DNA of 64,000 bases. Origin: Palaemon carinicauda (lineage: Eukaryota > Arthropoda > Malacostraca > Decapoda > Palaemonidae). A program made the translations under genes and the position numbers. Within the stretch, counting starts at the first letter, position 1. Each line of letters starts with the position of its first letter. Under the pieces are notes generated by a model. The model searched no databases. It was not told the DNA's origin and was given only the letters and a program-made list of their open reading frames with translations. Shown here in pieces: positions 21,680 to 32,238 of this stretch. The stretch is from NCBI RefSeq assembly GCF_036898095.1, contig NC_090730.1:22294666-22358665 (forward strand). Direction: 5' to 3'.

Positions 21680-21982
21680 TTGAAACATTTGCCAAGAACA
21701 AAGTTTTGTAAATGGGCAAATTAGACCAACTTGAAGACATACTGTAAGGGAATGTACAGGTATCCTAGAAACCGAAGACATTAGTCAATATTTGAGGAGA
21801 GATACTGTACTCCATGTCTTGGTCTCCTCAGGAGCCATATGAATACCATACAGATAGCCATTTTTAGATCTACAGCAACTTTGCTAAGGAAACTTCCTTT
21901 AGACGTTGGAACATAAAATATTTTCCGTGATGAAACAGCATTATTTAAAAGTCAAAACACATCCAAATAATTTCTCACTTAC

Positions 21983-22087
21983 CCACATGTTTGCAAAACA
22001 ACTGGATCCCACGATTCACCAGTTCGAAGTTCTTGCATTAGAGAAAATGGGAGGTAGTTCATTAGCGGGTTGTCATCAAAGAAGACC
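21983..22087 (-). CDS. LRRC28: LRRC28-like gene, exon 6
   Basis: A 105-nt exon with donor GTAAGTGAGA (plus AC at 21981-21982) and acceptor CCCAAG (plus CT at 22088-22089). It enters in phase 2 and leaves in phase 2. Residues VFFDDNPLMNYLPFSL form the last, irregular leucine-rich repeat, then QTCG leads into the cysteine-containing C-terminal domain. A DNN/DDNP-type last repeat followed by a CG motif is a feature I associate with LRRC28. Confidence 0.8.
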
Positions 22088-22630
22088 CTTGGGAAAAAAA
22101 ATAAGGATAATTAATGGTAATGTATATGAATTACTCTCAGGTGTTTATTCACATTTAATGAGCACCTTCAATGGAGGAGAGTGTATTAGCAGATGTGACA
22201 GAATTGAACAAGTTGGTGAAAAATTACAAAAATTACTATGATTCTGGGAAAGTAGAGGATGCATGGATTCTCTATACATGAATCACTGACAGTCTCAAAA
22301 CTGAGAATTTAGTACTTTTATGTCAACCTTAGATAATCTCAACATGCAAGAATAAGAACATTAAAAACAATCCATGTCAGGGCATCAGGACATAATTTTA
22401 TTGTCAATAAGTAATATGAAGTAGTATCTCTTCAAAATAACTCTCATTATTTTCAATTGAAAGAGTACAGTACAGTAGTATATAAAATGAATAATTTAGT
22501 CACATAAAAGATTAAAATTCAAATTGATCCTTACTAGAAAAATTTAATCTTCTAAACGCAAAGTCATTTTTGAGGCCACCGTTTAATTAACAATTTGGGA
22601 ATTTCCTTTGTCGGCATGATTCGTACTTAC
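22088..22630 (-). other. Intron 5 of LRR gene
   Basis: 543 bp with GT-AG ends and no transposon, the smallest undisturbed intron beside intron 1. No other feature seen. Confidence 0.75.
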
Positions 22631-22859
22631 GTTGGTTTGCTGGTAAAATTCAATGCTGGTAGGTGAGTTAAGGAATTGCAGCAGCAAGAGATTCTGGTGA
22701 GTAGTGGAAGAGAAACTATGGAACGAGGTAATTCTCTTATGTGATTGTGGTCGACATACAAGCCCTGTAAGGCAGTCAGTCCACCAATAGCCTCGGGAAG
22801 ATGAAACAAGCTGTTGCTACTGAGCATTAGCACTGACAGTGTCTTTAAATTACAAAGTT
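22631..22859 (-). CDS. LRRC28: LRRC28-like gene, exon 5 (three leucine-rich repeats)
   Basis: A 229-nt exon with donor GTAAGTACGA (plus AC at 22629-22630) and acceptor TTCTTTTACAG (plus CT at 22860-22861). Phase 1 in, phase 2 out, matching its neighbours. It encodes three repeats of about 23 residues, each with the LxxLxLxxNxLxxLP pattern: LKTLSVLMLSSNSLFHLP, LTALQGLYVDHNHIRELP and LPLLTRISCCCNSLTHLP. Plant/animal intracellular-type LRRs of this spacing form a solenoid for protein binding. Confidence 0.88.
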
Positions 22860-22879
22860 CTGTAAAAGAAGGAATATAA

Positions 22880-22900
22880 TGTCATTATTATTATTATTAC

Positions 22901-22963
<63 letters not shown>

Positions 22964-23640
22964 TACTTACTTACTAGGTTACAACCCTAGTTGGAAAAGC
23001 AGGATGCTATAAGCCCTGGGACTTCAACAGGGAAAATAACACAGTGAGGAAAGGAAACAAGAAAAATGAAATATCTCAATTACAGTAACAACATTAAAAT
23101 AAATATTTCCTAAATAAACTATAAAAAAATTAACAAAACAAGAGGAGGAGAAATAAGATATAATAGTGTGCCCAAGTGAACCTTCAAGCAAGAGAACTCT
23201 AACCCAAGACAGTAGAAGACCATGGTACAGAGTTTATGGCACTACCCAAGACTAGAGAACAATGATTTGATTTTGGAGAGTCCTTCTACTAGAAGAGCTG
23301 CTTACCATAGCTAAAGAGTCTCTTCTACCCTTAACAAGAGGAAAGTGGCCACTGAACAATGACAGCGTAGTAACCCCTTAGGTGAAGAAGAATTGTACCA
23401 CTGAACAATGACAGTGTAGTAACCCCTTAGGTGAAGAAGAATTGTTTGGTAATTTCAGTGTTGTCAGGTGTATGAAGACAGAGGAGACTCTGTAAAGAAT
23501 AGGTCAGACTATTCGGAGTATGTGTAGGCAAATGGAAAATTAACCGTAACCAGAAAGAAGGATCCAGTGTAGTACTGTCTGGCCAGTCAAAGGACCCCAT
23601 AACTCTCTAGCGGTAGTATATCAACGGGTGGCTGGTGCCC
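22880..23640 (-). mobile_element. SINE-like element with (ATT)n tail, minus orientation
   Basis: Starts on the plus strand with an ATT microsatellite (22880-22970), then GGTTACAACCCTAGTTGG, AAAAGCAGGATGCTATAAGC and the rest of the shared 3' segment. The SINE head extends to CGGGTGGCTGGTGCCCTAGC near 23640. A ~45-bp segment around 23350-23440 is duplicated in tandem. It lies in intron 4. Confidence 0.75.
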
Positions 23641-23649
23641 TAGCCATTC

Positions 23650-24590
23650 TACTGTTATCTTCATCACGTAAAAGAATCCTTTGACTTGATCACTCTCTAC
23701 TAGAAATGTTTATATATTTTAATACAGTCTGGCTTTACATTGAACTGTTTTAACTTTATAAAACTTATGTTAGTCTACAAAATTATTCAAATTAGCTTTT
23801 ATAACAGTATTGGAGTGAGAGAGGTTGGCACTTTAATCCTCTCTTCTGATAAATCAGGATATATAGTCAAGACTAAAGAGGGCATAAAACACATTAGGAA
23901 GGCCACAAGAGGCATCTGTATACAATTGATAGAGATTAGCTCTTTAATCCTCTCTTCTGATAAAACAGAATAGATATTCAAGACTACTAAAGAAGGCACA
24001 AAACACATTGAGAAGGCTACTAAAGGCATCTGTATACCATGCCCTTTTATGCTAATCAACATCTTAAGATATACAGTACAGTACTGTAAAAAAAGTATTT
24101 GGTAGGAAAAATATTGTATACTGTATATTAAAAAACCATCATATAGAAATTTAGTGTTACTAACAAACAACATCATAATTTTACAGTTATTAAAATTACT
24201 TCCTTTTGTTTAAGCTCTTTTAGGGTACTGGTCGTCTTATCTAATTCAGCCAAGAAATTAAATAAATTTGGAGTGACAAGGAAACAGAAGTTAGCAAGGA
24301 AGGGTATTTTAAGGCAAAGTACAGTGTTCTTGCAAAACATGTACAAGCGTAAATCCACTTCAAAAGCATGATTTAAGAGCTTTGATTGGAAAAGATGTGT
24401 TGAGGGCCTAATCTCTCTATGCTCCAAGAGGTAGACTAAGAAGGTAACCAAGAAATCTGGGAAATCCAGCAAAGGGTCCTGTCCCTTAGGAAGGCTGTCA
24501 ATGCCTTCCACATCTGGTATTGCCTTTAAGATTATTACAGTACAATTCATCAAGTAAACACATTAATGTTGTTAACTAAGAAGTCTATCC
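23650..24590. other. Intron 4 segment with direct repeat, no gene seen
   Basis: Two direct copies of about 120 bp (23823-23930 and 23937-24045) share CTTTAATCCTCTCTTCTGAT and GGCATCTGTATAC. ORFs of 125-126 codons on the minus strand have no recognisable family and are not supported. Confidence 0.5.
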
Positions 24591-25584
24591 TGTAGATACG
24601 GGTGAGAAAACCACCTAGACATGAAGTTTCTGGGTCAAAAATTAGCATGTAAAGGTACTATGACTCCCCCCTTTCTGGTACAGCTCTTACCAACTGAAGA
24701 GGATGAAACTTTGTCCTGGACACTCAAAGAGCTGAAACCAACAGTGGACTGTTCAGTCACAGTGGGGCAACAAGCACATCTGTCCCTGTGAAATATAAAC
24801 TTTCGAAACCTTCAAAATCATATTCACCATAGGAAACACAGATCAAAGACCATCAGTTCTAGTCTAGATTCAAGGAATCTCCTTATTTGTAACTGCATAG
24901 AATGAAAGGTGTGGTTCTATGCCATCCCAAACAGGTCCACTATGAGATATGAAACAGTTTTAAAGATCTTGTTGGAGAAGCTATAGTTTAAGATCCACTA
25001 TATCCAAGACTATCTGCCTGGAAAAGGCATCCTTTTATCAAATTCACTAAGCCCTACTACAGAAATGGGTTAACGAACAAATTCTGCTCTTGGAGGAACT
25101 TCATGATAGGAAGGATCTTGGTGTTTAGTGTTCTTGAACAAGATCCCTTCTTCGGAGACGACAGACAGCGGCCTGGCTGTCTATTAAGGATTTTAATGTG
25201 CAAGTTCCTGCTTAGAATGATTTTTAGTTTCAGAAAAAGTGCCATCAATTCCAACACATGTAAAATTCTTTGAACCTAGGAAACCGTTCCTAGATTTTAG
25301 GTCTCCTCCAAGGGACCTCCCTGACCCGATTTCATTTGTATGAAGGATAACAGAAATTATGGGAGAGATCAAAGGGACCAAAATGGAGAGCCAATGGTGG
25401 TCCAAGGTCTACGAGAATCTTTTGGTAGCAAAGGAGAAAAACGGAGCGTCTGTCCCAAAGCCCTTTTTGAGGTCTTTCAACCTAGTCTTCAGAACTGGGA
25501 CAACAGTGAAGCATGCTGAAGGAGGGCCAGGACTTGTTTCAGTTGTTGTCTCTAAGAAGAAGGACTCAAAAAACACCTTTTAGT

Positions 25585-26240
25585 ATTTTTATTCTTACAA
25601 GCTAGGCTATAACCCTATTTGGAAAAGCAAGATGCTATAAGCCCAAGGGCTCCAACAGTGAAAAATAGACCAGAGAGGAAAGTAAGCAAGGAGATAAATA
25701 ATCTGCAAGAGAAGAGTAAGCAATCGAAAATAAGATATTTCAAAAACAGTAACAACATGAAATTAGATCCTTCACATTTAAACTATAAAAACTTTTAAAA
25801 AGAGAGAACAGCATGCCTGAGTATACTCCCAAGCAAGAGAACTTTAATCCAAAACCATGGAATGCCATGGTACAGAGAGTATGGCACTACCCAAGGCCAG
25901 AGAACAATAGTTTGATTTTGGAGTGTCCTTCTCCTAGAAGAGCTGCTTACCATAGCTATAAAGTCTCTTCTACCCTTACCAAGAGGAAAGTAGCCACTGA
26001 ACAATTACATTGCAGTAGTTAACCCCTTGAGCAAAGGAATTGTTTAGTAATCTCAGCATTGTTAGGTGTATGAGGACAAAGGAGAATGTAGTAAGAATAG
26101 GCCAGACTATTCGGTGTATGTGAAAGCAAGGGAATAATGAGCCGTAACCAGAGAGAGGGATCCAATGTACAGTAGTACTATCTGGCCAGTAAAAGGACAA
26201 TAACTCTAGCAGTAGTATCTCAATAGATGGCTGGTGCCCA
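25585..26240 (-). mobile_element. SINE-like element, minus orientation
   Basis: Same layout as 22880-23640: GGCTATAACCCTATTTGG, GAAAAGCAAGATGCTATAAG, then the head up to ATGGCTGGTGCCC near 26240. It interrupts decayed DIRS-like sequence. Confidence 0.72.
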
Positions 26241-26329
26241 TTAATAAGATTCTTCTCTGAGAGGGCTTGGGAAGGACCAGGGTGGATTTTGACACATGGT
26301 ATTCCAACAAAGAACAAGTCAAATGCAGA

Positions 26330-26940
26330 CTTGGTAAAACTGGTCCTAATTTAGGAGAGGTGATTGGAGAGTGCATCTAAACACAATTCTCTTGTCTCCA
26401 CCCAGATCAGTCAGTCATCTAGGTAAACAATAACCTGTACCCTCACAACAGCAAGAACTTGATTATGGTCTTTGCCAATTATGTGAACACCTCAGGAGCT
26501 ATATTGAGGCCACCAGCATCACTCTGAACCTGCATGACCTCCCCCTTACCCTTAACCTTAGGTAAGTCAAGAATTGAAGAGTGATAGGGATGTGCCAGTT
26601 GACATCTTTGAGATCTTTAGCACAAGTCCAGGTGCTTTGCAGTAGTGATTGGCAGTCCTAAGTTATGGTCGACATTTTGAAATTGTCATAATTCCTGCCT
26701 TTGTTGAGACGAGAGAGGTCGAGGATTACCCTTATTGAGGGTCATTGAAAATCCGACTTTATAACTGTCGAAGGATACACTTTTCTACAGCTCAATTCTC
26801 CAGCATTTTCCAGCCAAAGAGCCAAGTTCCTGGGTTTTGAGCTAAAAAATATTTGCCATGGAGGCAGCCCCAAGCCTTTCCAGCCTTTGATGAGTCCCCA
26901 CCAAGAGAAGTTTAATATTTTTTTTTTAAATAATGGAAGC
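26330..26940 (-). pseudogene. Decayed DIRS-like reverse transcriptase relic
   Basis: Minus-strand sequence aligns by eye with the RT of DIRS family 1: a VIVYLDD-like catalytic motif at about 26410-26430, a degraded 'APxxF' helix region near 26490, and a VILDLSRLN-like segment near 26720. Frameshifts and stops are many, so this is an old copy from a different family. Sequence from 24600 to 25580 may be its 3' part but the resemblance there is too weak to claim. Confidence 0.6.
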
Positions 26941-27154
26941 AACCACCAACCAGATGGAATTCATTGTTGGGATCACTTACTCTGTTGTCACTGAAAAGGA
27001 CCAGAACCATGACTTCCCTGCTCAAGGAACAAAAGCACATTCAGTGAATATAAAAAAAAAACTTCTGGAATATTTTGTCTAATGTGAAGCAAGTTGTATT
27101 AATGAACAGAAAAACCCTTGAAAGACTAGTTTGTAAGAATTTAATTATAGGTAG

Positions 27155-27276
27155 TAGGTTGGGCAGGGCACCAGCCACCCGTTGAGATACTACCGCAAGA
27201 GTTATGAGGTCTTTTGACAAGCCAGACAGTACTACATTGGATCATTCTCTCGGGTTACGGTTCATTTTCCCTTTGC

Positions 27277-27310
<34 letters not shown>

Positions 27311-27818
27311 AATACTCTGGCCTATTCTTTACATATTCTCCTCTGTCCTCATATACATGACAACACTAAGATTAACTAATAATTCTTCTTCTCCCAAGGG
27401 GTTACTGCACTGTAATTATTTAGTGGTTTCTTTCCTCTTGGTAAGGGTAGAAGAGACTCTTTAGCTATAGCAAGTAGCTCTTCTAGGAGGACACTCCAAA
27501 ATCAATAAAATTGTTCTCTAGTCTTGGGTAGTGTCATAGCTTCTGTACCATGGTCTTCCACTGTCTTGGGTTAGAGTTCTCTTGCTTGAGGGTACACTCG
27601 AGCACACTATTCTATTTAATTTATCTTTCTCTTGTTTTGTTAAAGTTTTTAAAGTTTATATAGGAGGTATTCATTTTAATAGTATTACTCTTGTTAAAAT
27701 ATTTCATTTTTCTTTGTTTCCTTTCCTAACTGGGCTATTTTTCCTGTTTTAGCCCCGGGGCTTACAGCATTCTGCTTTTCCAACTAGGGTTGTAACTTAG
27801 CAAGTAATAATAATAATA
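27155..27818 (+). mobile_element. SINE-like element with (TAA)n tail
   Basis: The most complete copy, about 660 bp. It starts GGGCACCAGCCACCCGTTGA, has an internal (CA)n run (27283-27308), and ends in GGGTTGTAACTTAGCAAG plus short TAA units. I looked for pol III A and B boxes near the head and could not identify them confidently. Confidence 0.72.
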
Positions 27819-27990
27819 GATATGTTCCTGACTACATAGCAAAGTAATTTAGTAATCTATAACCCCAATGAGTAAAATCCTCATGATGTTCTTAATCCAT
27901 GGATTCAGGTTTTTAAACAGGTGGCTCATCTTCAAAGGTGATGAATCAGTGCTAGAATGCTTAGAGAACTAATACTTTATAGTAATTCAC

Positions 27991-28122
27991 CTTTTGGAAA
28001 GCAGGTTATCTGATTGTAAACCGCAACAAGAGAGCGTAAAGATGGGAGCTTCCCAATAGACGTTGGAAGGTTTTTAATCTTGTTGTTACCAATGTCAAGT
28101 ACTTGAAGTGAGACCAGCTCTC
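27991..28122 (-). CDS. LRRC28: LRRC28-like gene, exon 4 (two leucine-rich repeats)
   Basis: A 132-nt exon with donor GTGAATTACT (plus AC at 27989-27990) and acceptor TTATTTAATAG (plus CT at 28123-28124). Phase 1 in and phase 1 out. Repeats: LVSLQVLDIGNNKIKNLP and LPSLRSLVAVYNQITCFP, continuing without a break from exon 3 (PDSI|G) and into exon 5 (K|EL). Confidence 0.88.
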
Positions 28123-28451
28123 CTATTAAATAAAAAAACATCATAGAATAATCTGGTTATAAAGCAAGCAGTTATTGTATAAACAAAATAATCATTATAT
28201 CTGGGTATATTATATTCAACTCGCAAAGAGCCCGGTTGCAAGTGTGCACAACATGAATTAACATAGAGCTGGTTCACCTCCAGCCGTTATAACATCTTTT
28301 AAGACATTCAAGGTAATAAACTGGGATTGAATTGGTAGCCTCAACATACAGCGTACGTGCACTGTATATACTCAAGATCATTTAATTTGTATGGCCCCTC
28401 AAAATCGTAAAATCAAAATATATTTTCAATTTAAAATAAATTTTTGAATAT

Positions 28452-28610
28452 ACTTACCCGGTGAATATATATGTAGCTTACGTCTCCGACGGTCGACAGA
28501 TTCCAAAAACTCGCGAGCAATCGCCATGATGGTTGCGGGGTGTGAACAACAGCGCCGACTATCGGCCAGATACCGCATATATTTCCCCAAGAATTCAGTT
28601 CTTCTCAGTC
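28452..28610. repeat. DIRS copy C, inverted terminal repeat (3' side)
   Basis: Reverse complement of 34815-34965; for instance GTTGCGGGGTGTGAACAACA here corresponds to the region near 34860. Runs to GAATTCAGTTCTTC. Confidence 0.9.
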
Positions 28611-28649
28611 CGTAGGGTCTCTATCGGGGAGGAAGGGGGCCCTTTAATT

Positions 28650-28750
28650 ATATATATTCACCGGGTAAGTATATTCAAAAATTTACAGTTTTAAATTGAA
28701 AATATCATTTTTAAATATTTAACTTAGCCGGTGAATATATATGTAGCTGA
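28650..28750. promoter_or_regulatory. DIRS copy C internal complementary region (ICR)
   Basis: Complement of the left terminus (CACCGGGTAAGTATATTC) followed directly by the complement of the right terminus (TTTAACTTAGCCGGTGAA). Confidence 0.85.
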
Positions 28751-29136
28751 TTCACACACAAGGTGGAGGGTAGAGACCAGTATTAAAACATTAAAGGAAT
28801 ATACACTCAAGAGTTTTTGACAATTATTCAAAAAACAAACTTAAAGTATAGGTACCTAATAAGGAAGCTGACTCTGATAACTACTCTGCCTCATTAGTCC
28901 GCTATCTTCACGAAGCCCAGCGATCCACTCAGGATGCTGAAAGACTTCCAGGAGCTGTTATAATCAGGGTAAACACCCCTACAACAGGACCTCATCAATA
29001 CCCTTAATCTGGGCGCTCTCAAGAAACAATATTTTGACCACCCGCCAAATCAAAAGATTGCGGAAGACTTCTTAGTCTCCACATACAACCCAAAATAAGA
29101 TTAAAAATTTCAAGAGAAGATAAAAGGATATTGGGA

Positions 29137-31413
29137 TTAAGGGAATGTAGTGGTAGAACCTTCACCCACTACTGCACTCGCTGCTACGAATGGTCCCAAC
29201 GTGTAGCAGTCCTCATAAAGAGTCTGAACATCTTTCAAATAATATGAAGCGAACACAGATTTGCTCCTCCAAAAGGTTGCGTCCATAATGCTTCTAAGGG
29301 ATCTATTTTGTTTGAACGCTACTGAAGTTGCTACCGCTCTAACTTCATGAGTCTTAACTTTAAGCAAATTTAGATCATTCTCACTTAAATGAGAGTGAGC
29401 CTCTCTAATCAAAAGTCTAATAAAATAAGATAACGCATTCTTCGACATAGGTAAAGGGGGCTTTTTAACCGAACACCATAAAGCCTCTGAATTACCTCGC
29501 AGCGGTTTGGTTCTATTTAAATAAAATTTTACAGCTCTAACTGGGCACAGAACTCTTTCAACTTCATTCCCAACAATTTCAGATAGACTGGGAAGATCAA
29601 ACGATTTAGGCCATGGACGAGATGGTAGTTCATTTTTGGCTAAAATACCAAGCTGAAGCGAGCATACTGCTTTATTAGCGGAGAAGCCGATATTCTTGCT
29701 GAAAGCATGTATCTCACTAACTCTTTTTGCAGAAGCCAAGCTCACTAAAAAAAGAGTTTTAAGCGTAAGATCCTTAAGTGAGGCTGAATTCAACGGTTCA
29801 AACCTGTCTGACATAAGGAACTGAAGGACCACGTCCAAGTTCCAAGCAGGAGTAGAAATATGACGCTCCTTGGAAGTCTCAAAAGACTTAAGAAGGTCTT
29901 GAAGATCTTTTTTATTAGACAGATCCAAATTTCTATGCCTAAAAACAGAAGCTAACATGCTTCTGTAGCCTTTAATGGTAGATGCAGAAAGGGAGCGACC
30001 ATTTCTCAGATAAAGCAGAAAATCTGCAATCTGCGCTACAGTGGTACTGGAAGACGAAATAGAGGAGGACTTGCACCAGTCTCTAAATACCTCCCATTTA
30101 GATTGATAGATCCTGATGGTAGAGGATCTTCTAGCCCTCACGACCGCTCTATCTGCCTCCTTCGAAAACCCTCGAGCTCTAGAGAGTCTTTCGATAGTCT
30201 GAAGGCAGTTAGACGAAGCGCGGGAAGGCTTTGATGAAACCTTTTTACATGAGGCTGACGCAGGAGATCCATCCGTAACGGTAAACTTCTTGGGATGTCT
30301 ACCAGCCATAGAAGTACCTCTGTGAACCATTCTCTCGAAGGCCAGAGGGGAGCAACCAACGTCAACCTGGTCCCTTCGTGAGAGGCGAACTTCTGAATCA
30401 CCCTGTTTACGATCTTGAACGGTGGGAAGACATAGATGTCTAGGTGAGACCAGTCCAGCAGGAAAGCGTCTATGTGGGCCGCCTCTGGATCTGGAACTGG
30501 AGAGCAGTAAGTCGGGAGCCTCTTTGTCAGAGAAGTCGCAAAGAGATCTATGGTGGGACGACCCCATGTCACCCATAGTTTCTCGCACACATCCTTGTGC
30601 AACGTCCACTCCGTGGAGATAACTTGTCCTCTTCTGCTGAGGCAGTCCGCTAAGACATTCATCTCTCCTTGCACGAATCTTGTCAGAAGAGAGATGTTTC
30701 GAGCTTTTGACCAAGTGAGAAGGTCCCTTGCGGTGACGAAAAGGGAGTGGGAGTGAGTGCCTCCTTGTTTCGAGATGTATGCAAAGGCCGTGGTATTGTC
30801 TGCATTCACCTCCACCACTTTGTTCCGAACCAGACTCTCGAAACTCCTTAAAGCAAGATGGACTGCCAAAAGTTCTTTGCAATTTATGTGAAGACTCTTT
30901 TGGTCTGTGGACCAAAGACCCGAGCATTCCAGATTGTCCAGTGTCGCTCCCCAACCCAAATCCGATGCGTCTGAAAACAACACATGGTTTGGGTTCTTGA
31001 CCGCAAGAGAAAGACCTTCTCGAAGTCTGATGTTGCTGTCCCACCAAGCTAGACATGTCCTGACTGAGTCGGAGATCGGAATAGAGATCGTCTCTAAACC
31101 CTTCTCCTTGTTCCAATGGTGGTCTAAGTGAAACTGGAGAGGGCAAAGGTTGAGTCTCCCCAGAGAGATAAACTGCTCCAGTGATGAAAGAGTTCCCACG
31201 AGGCTCATCCAAACTCTCACAGAGCAAATGCTTTTCTCTTGCAAGTGACAGACTTTGAGCAGAGCTTGCTCCATTCTTGTGGGAGACGGAAAAGCCCGAA
31301 AAACTCGACTCTGTATCTCCATCCCCAAATAAAGAATTGTCTGGGATGGAGTCAGTTGCGACTTTTCTACGTTCACTAGGAGACCTAACTCTTTGGTTAG
31401 GTCCAACGTCCAT
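29137..31413 (-). CDS. DIRS copy C: tyrosine recombinase ORF
   Basis: A 758-codon open frame. Only about the last 355 codons are recombinase; the first ~400 overlap RT/RNase H out of frame. The domain begins around CLQTIERLSRARGFSKEA and shows an N-terminal SAM-like core-binding region (KWEVFRDWC, QIADFLLYLRN). The catalytic part has R in AKRVSEIHAF, the HxxR box in THEVRAV and the tyrosine in VFASYYLKD. It catalyses integration of circular DIRS cDNA by analogy with family members. No lesion is visible in the recombinase part. Confidence 0.8.
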   Translation of the reverse strand: MDVGPNQRVRSPSERRKVATDSIPDNSLFGDGDTESSFSGFSVSHKNGASSAQSLSLAREKHLLCESLDEPRGNSFITGAVYLSGETQPLPSPVSLRPPLEQGEGFRDDLYSDLRLSQDMSSLVGQQHQTSRRSFSCGQEPKPCVVFRRIGFGLGSDTGQSGMLGSLVHRPKESSHKLQRTFGSPSCFKEFRESGSEQSGGGECRQYHGLCIHLETRRHSLPLPFRHRKGPSHLVKSSKHLSSDKIRARRDECLSGLPQQKRTSYLHGVDVAQGCVRETMGDMGSSHHRSLCDFSDKEAPDLLLSSSRSRGGPHRRFPAGLVSPRHLCLPTVQDRKQGDSEVRLSRRDQVDVGCSPLAFERMVHRGTSMAGRHPKKFTVTDGSPASASCKKVSSKPSRASSNCLQTIERLSRARGFSKEADRAVVRARRSSTIRIYQSKWEVFRDWCKSSSISSSSTTVAQIADFLLYLRNGRSLSASTIKGYRSMLASVFRHRNLDLSNKKDLQDLLKSFETSKERHISTPAWNLDVVLQFLMSDRFEPLNSASLKDLTLKTLFLVSLASAKRVSEIHAFSKNIGFSANKAVCSLQLGILAKNELPSRPWPKSFDLPSLSEIVGNEVERVLCPVRAVKFYLNRTKPLRGNSEALWCSVKKPPLPMSKNALSYFIRLLIREAHSHLSENDLNLLKVKTHEVRAVATSVAFKQNRSLRSIMDATFWRSKSVFASYYLKDVQTLYEDCYTLGPFVAASAVVGEGSTTTFP

Positions 31414-32238
31414 TTGAGGTCCTCCAGACAGCGATGAAGGGACGACGCCCTGAGTAACCAGTCGTCAAAATAAAGGGAGGCTCTGATCCCTGACAAATGT
31501 AGAAAACTTGCTACATTTCGCATGAGCCTTGTAAAAATAAGAGGAGCAGGGCTGAGGCCGAAGCACAGTGCTCGGAACTGATACACTACCTTCCTGTACA
31601 CAAACCTCAGGTAATGTTGAGAGTTTGGGTGAATCGGAATGTGGAAGTATGCATCCTGCAGGTCGAGAGAGACCATCCAGTCGCCTTCTCTCACAGCTGC
31701 TAAAACAGATTTGGTAGTCTCCATTGTGAAATTTTGTATTTACAACAAACACATTGAGAGCACTTACATCTAGCACTGGCCTCCAACCTCCTGTGTTCTT
31801 CGGAACCAGGAAGAGATGGTTGTAAAAGCCTGGGGATTGAAGGTCCGAGACTTTCACCACCGCCCCCTTTTCCAACAACAGAGATACTTGATGTCGCAAA
31901 GCATGTCTCTTTGTCTCCTCTCGATACCTGGGAGAGAGGTCCATCGTAAAATTTACAAGCGGAGGTCTCTGTACAAAAGGTGTTTTGTAACCCTCCTTCA
32001 GTAACATAACTGACTCCCGGTCTGCACCCCTCTTCTCCCAGGCCTGCCAGAAGTTCGTCAATCTGGCCCCTACCGCTGTCTGAGGTCGTGGGCAGTCAGA
32101 CTCTGCCACGTGAGGATCTGGGTCCTCTTTTCTTACCTCGTTTGTTATCCGGACGAGAGTTTCCCCTGCTGGGGGCTCTGCCAGGAAATGGAGGAATAAA
32201 TCTTGCAGCTGGCGTGTCAAACTTGGGTTTGGCGGCAT
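30138..32238 (-). pseudogene. DIRS copy C: RT, RNase H and DLFAT domain with one frameshift
   Basis: ORF2 starts within the end of gag. RT motifs: FLVPKNTGGWRPVLDVSALN, MVSLDLQDAYFHIPI, RALCFGLSPAPLIFTRL and the catalytic SLYFDDWLL. RNase H follows (LFSDASDLGWGA; VEVNADNTTAFAYIS; NVLADCLSRRG), then DLFATSLTKRLPTYCS ... YVFPPFKIVNRV. An extra T near 31729-31731 shifts the frame just after the VVNTKF segment, compared with copies D and E. The rest is open from 31724 to 30138. It overlaps the recombinase ORF in another frame. Confidence 0.85.

Noticed and set aside
21906..22241. 111-codon plus-strand ORF
   Set aside because: It runs antisense across LRR exon 6, which has matching splice sites and phase on the other strand.
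24173..24553. 126-codon minus ORF, and the 125-codon ORF at 23799-24176, as possible host exons
   Set aside because: No recognisable domain, and the LRR exon phases already join without them. They fall in repeat-like intronic DNA.
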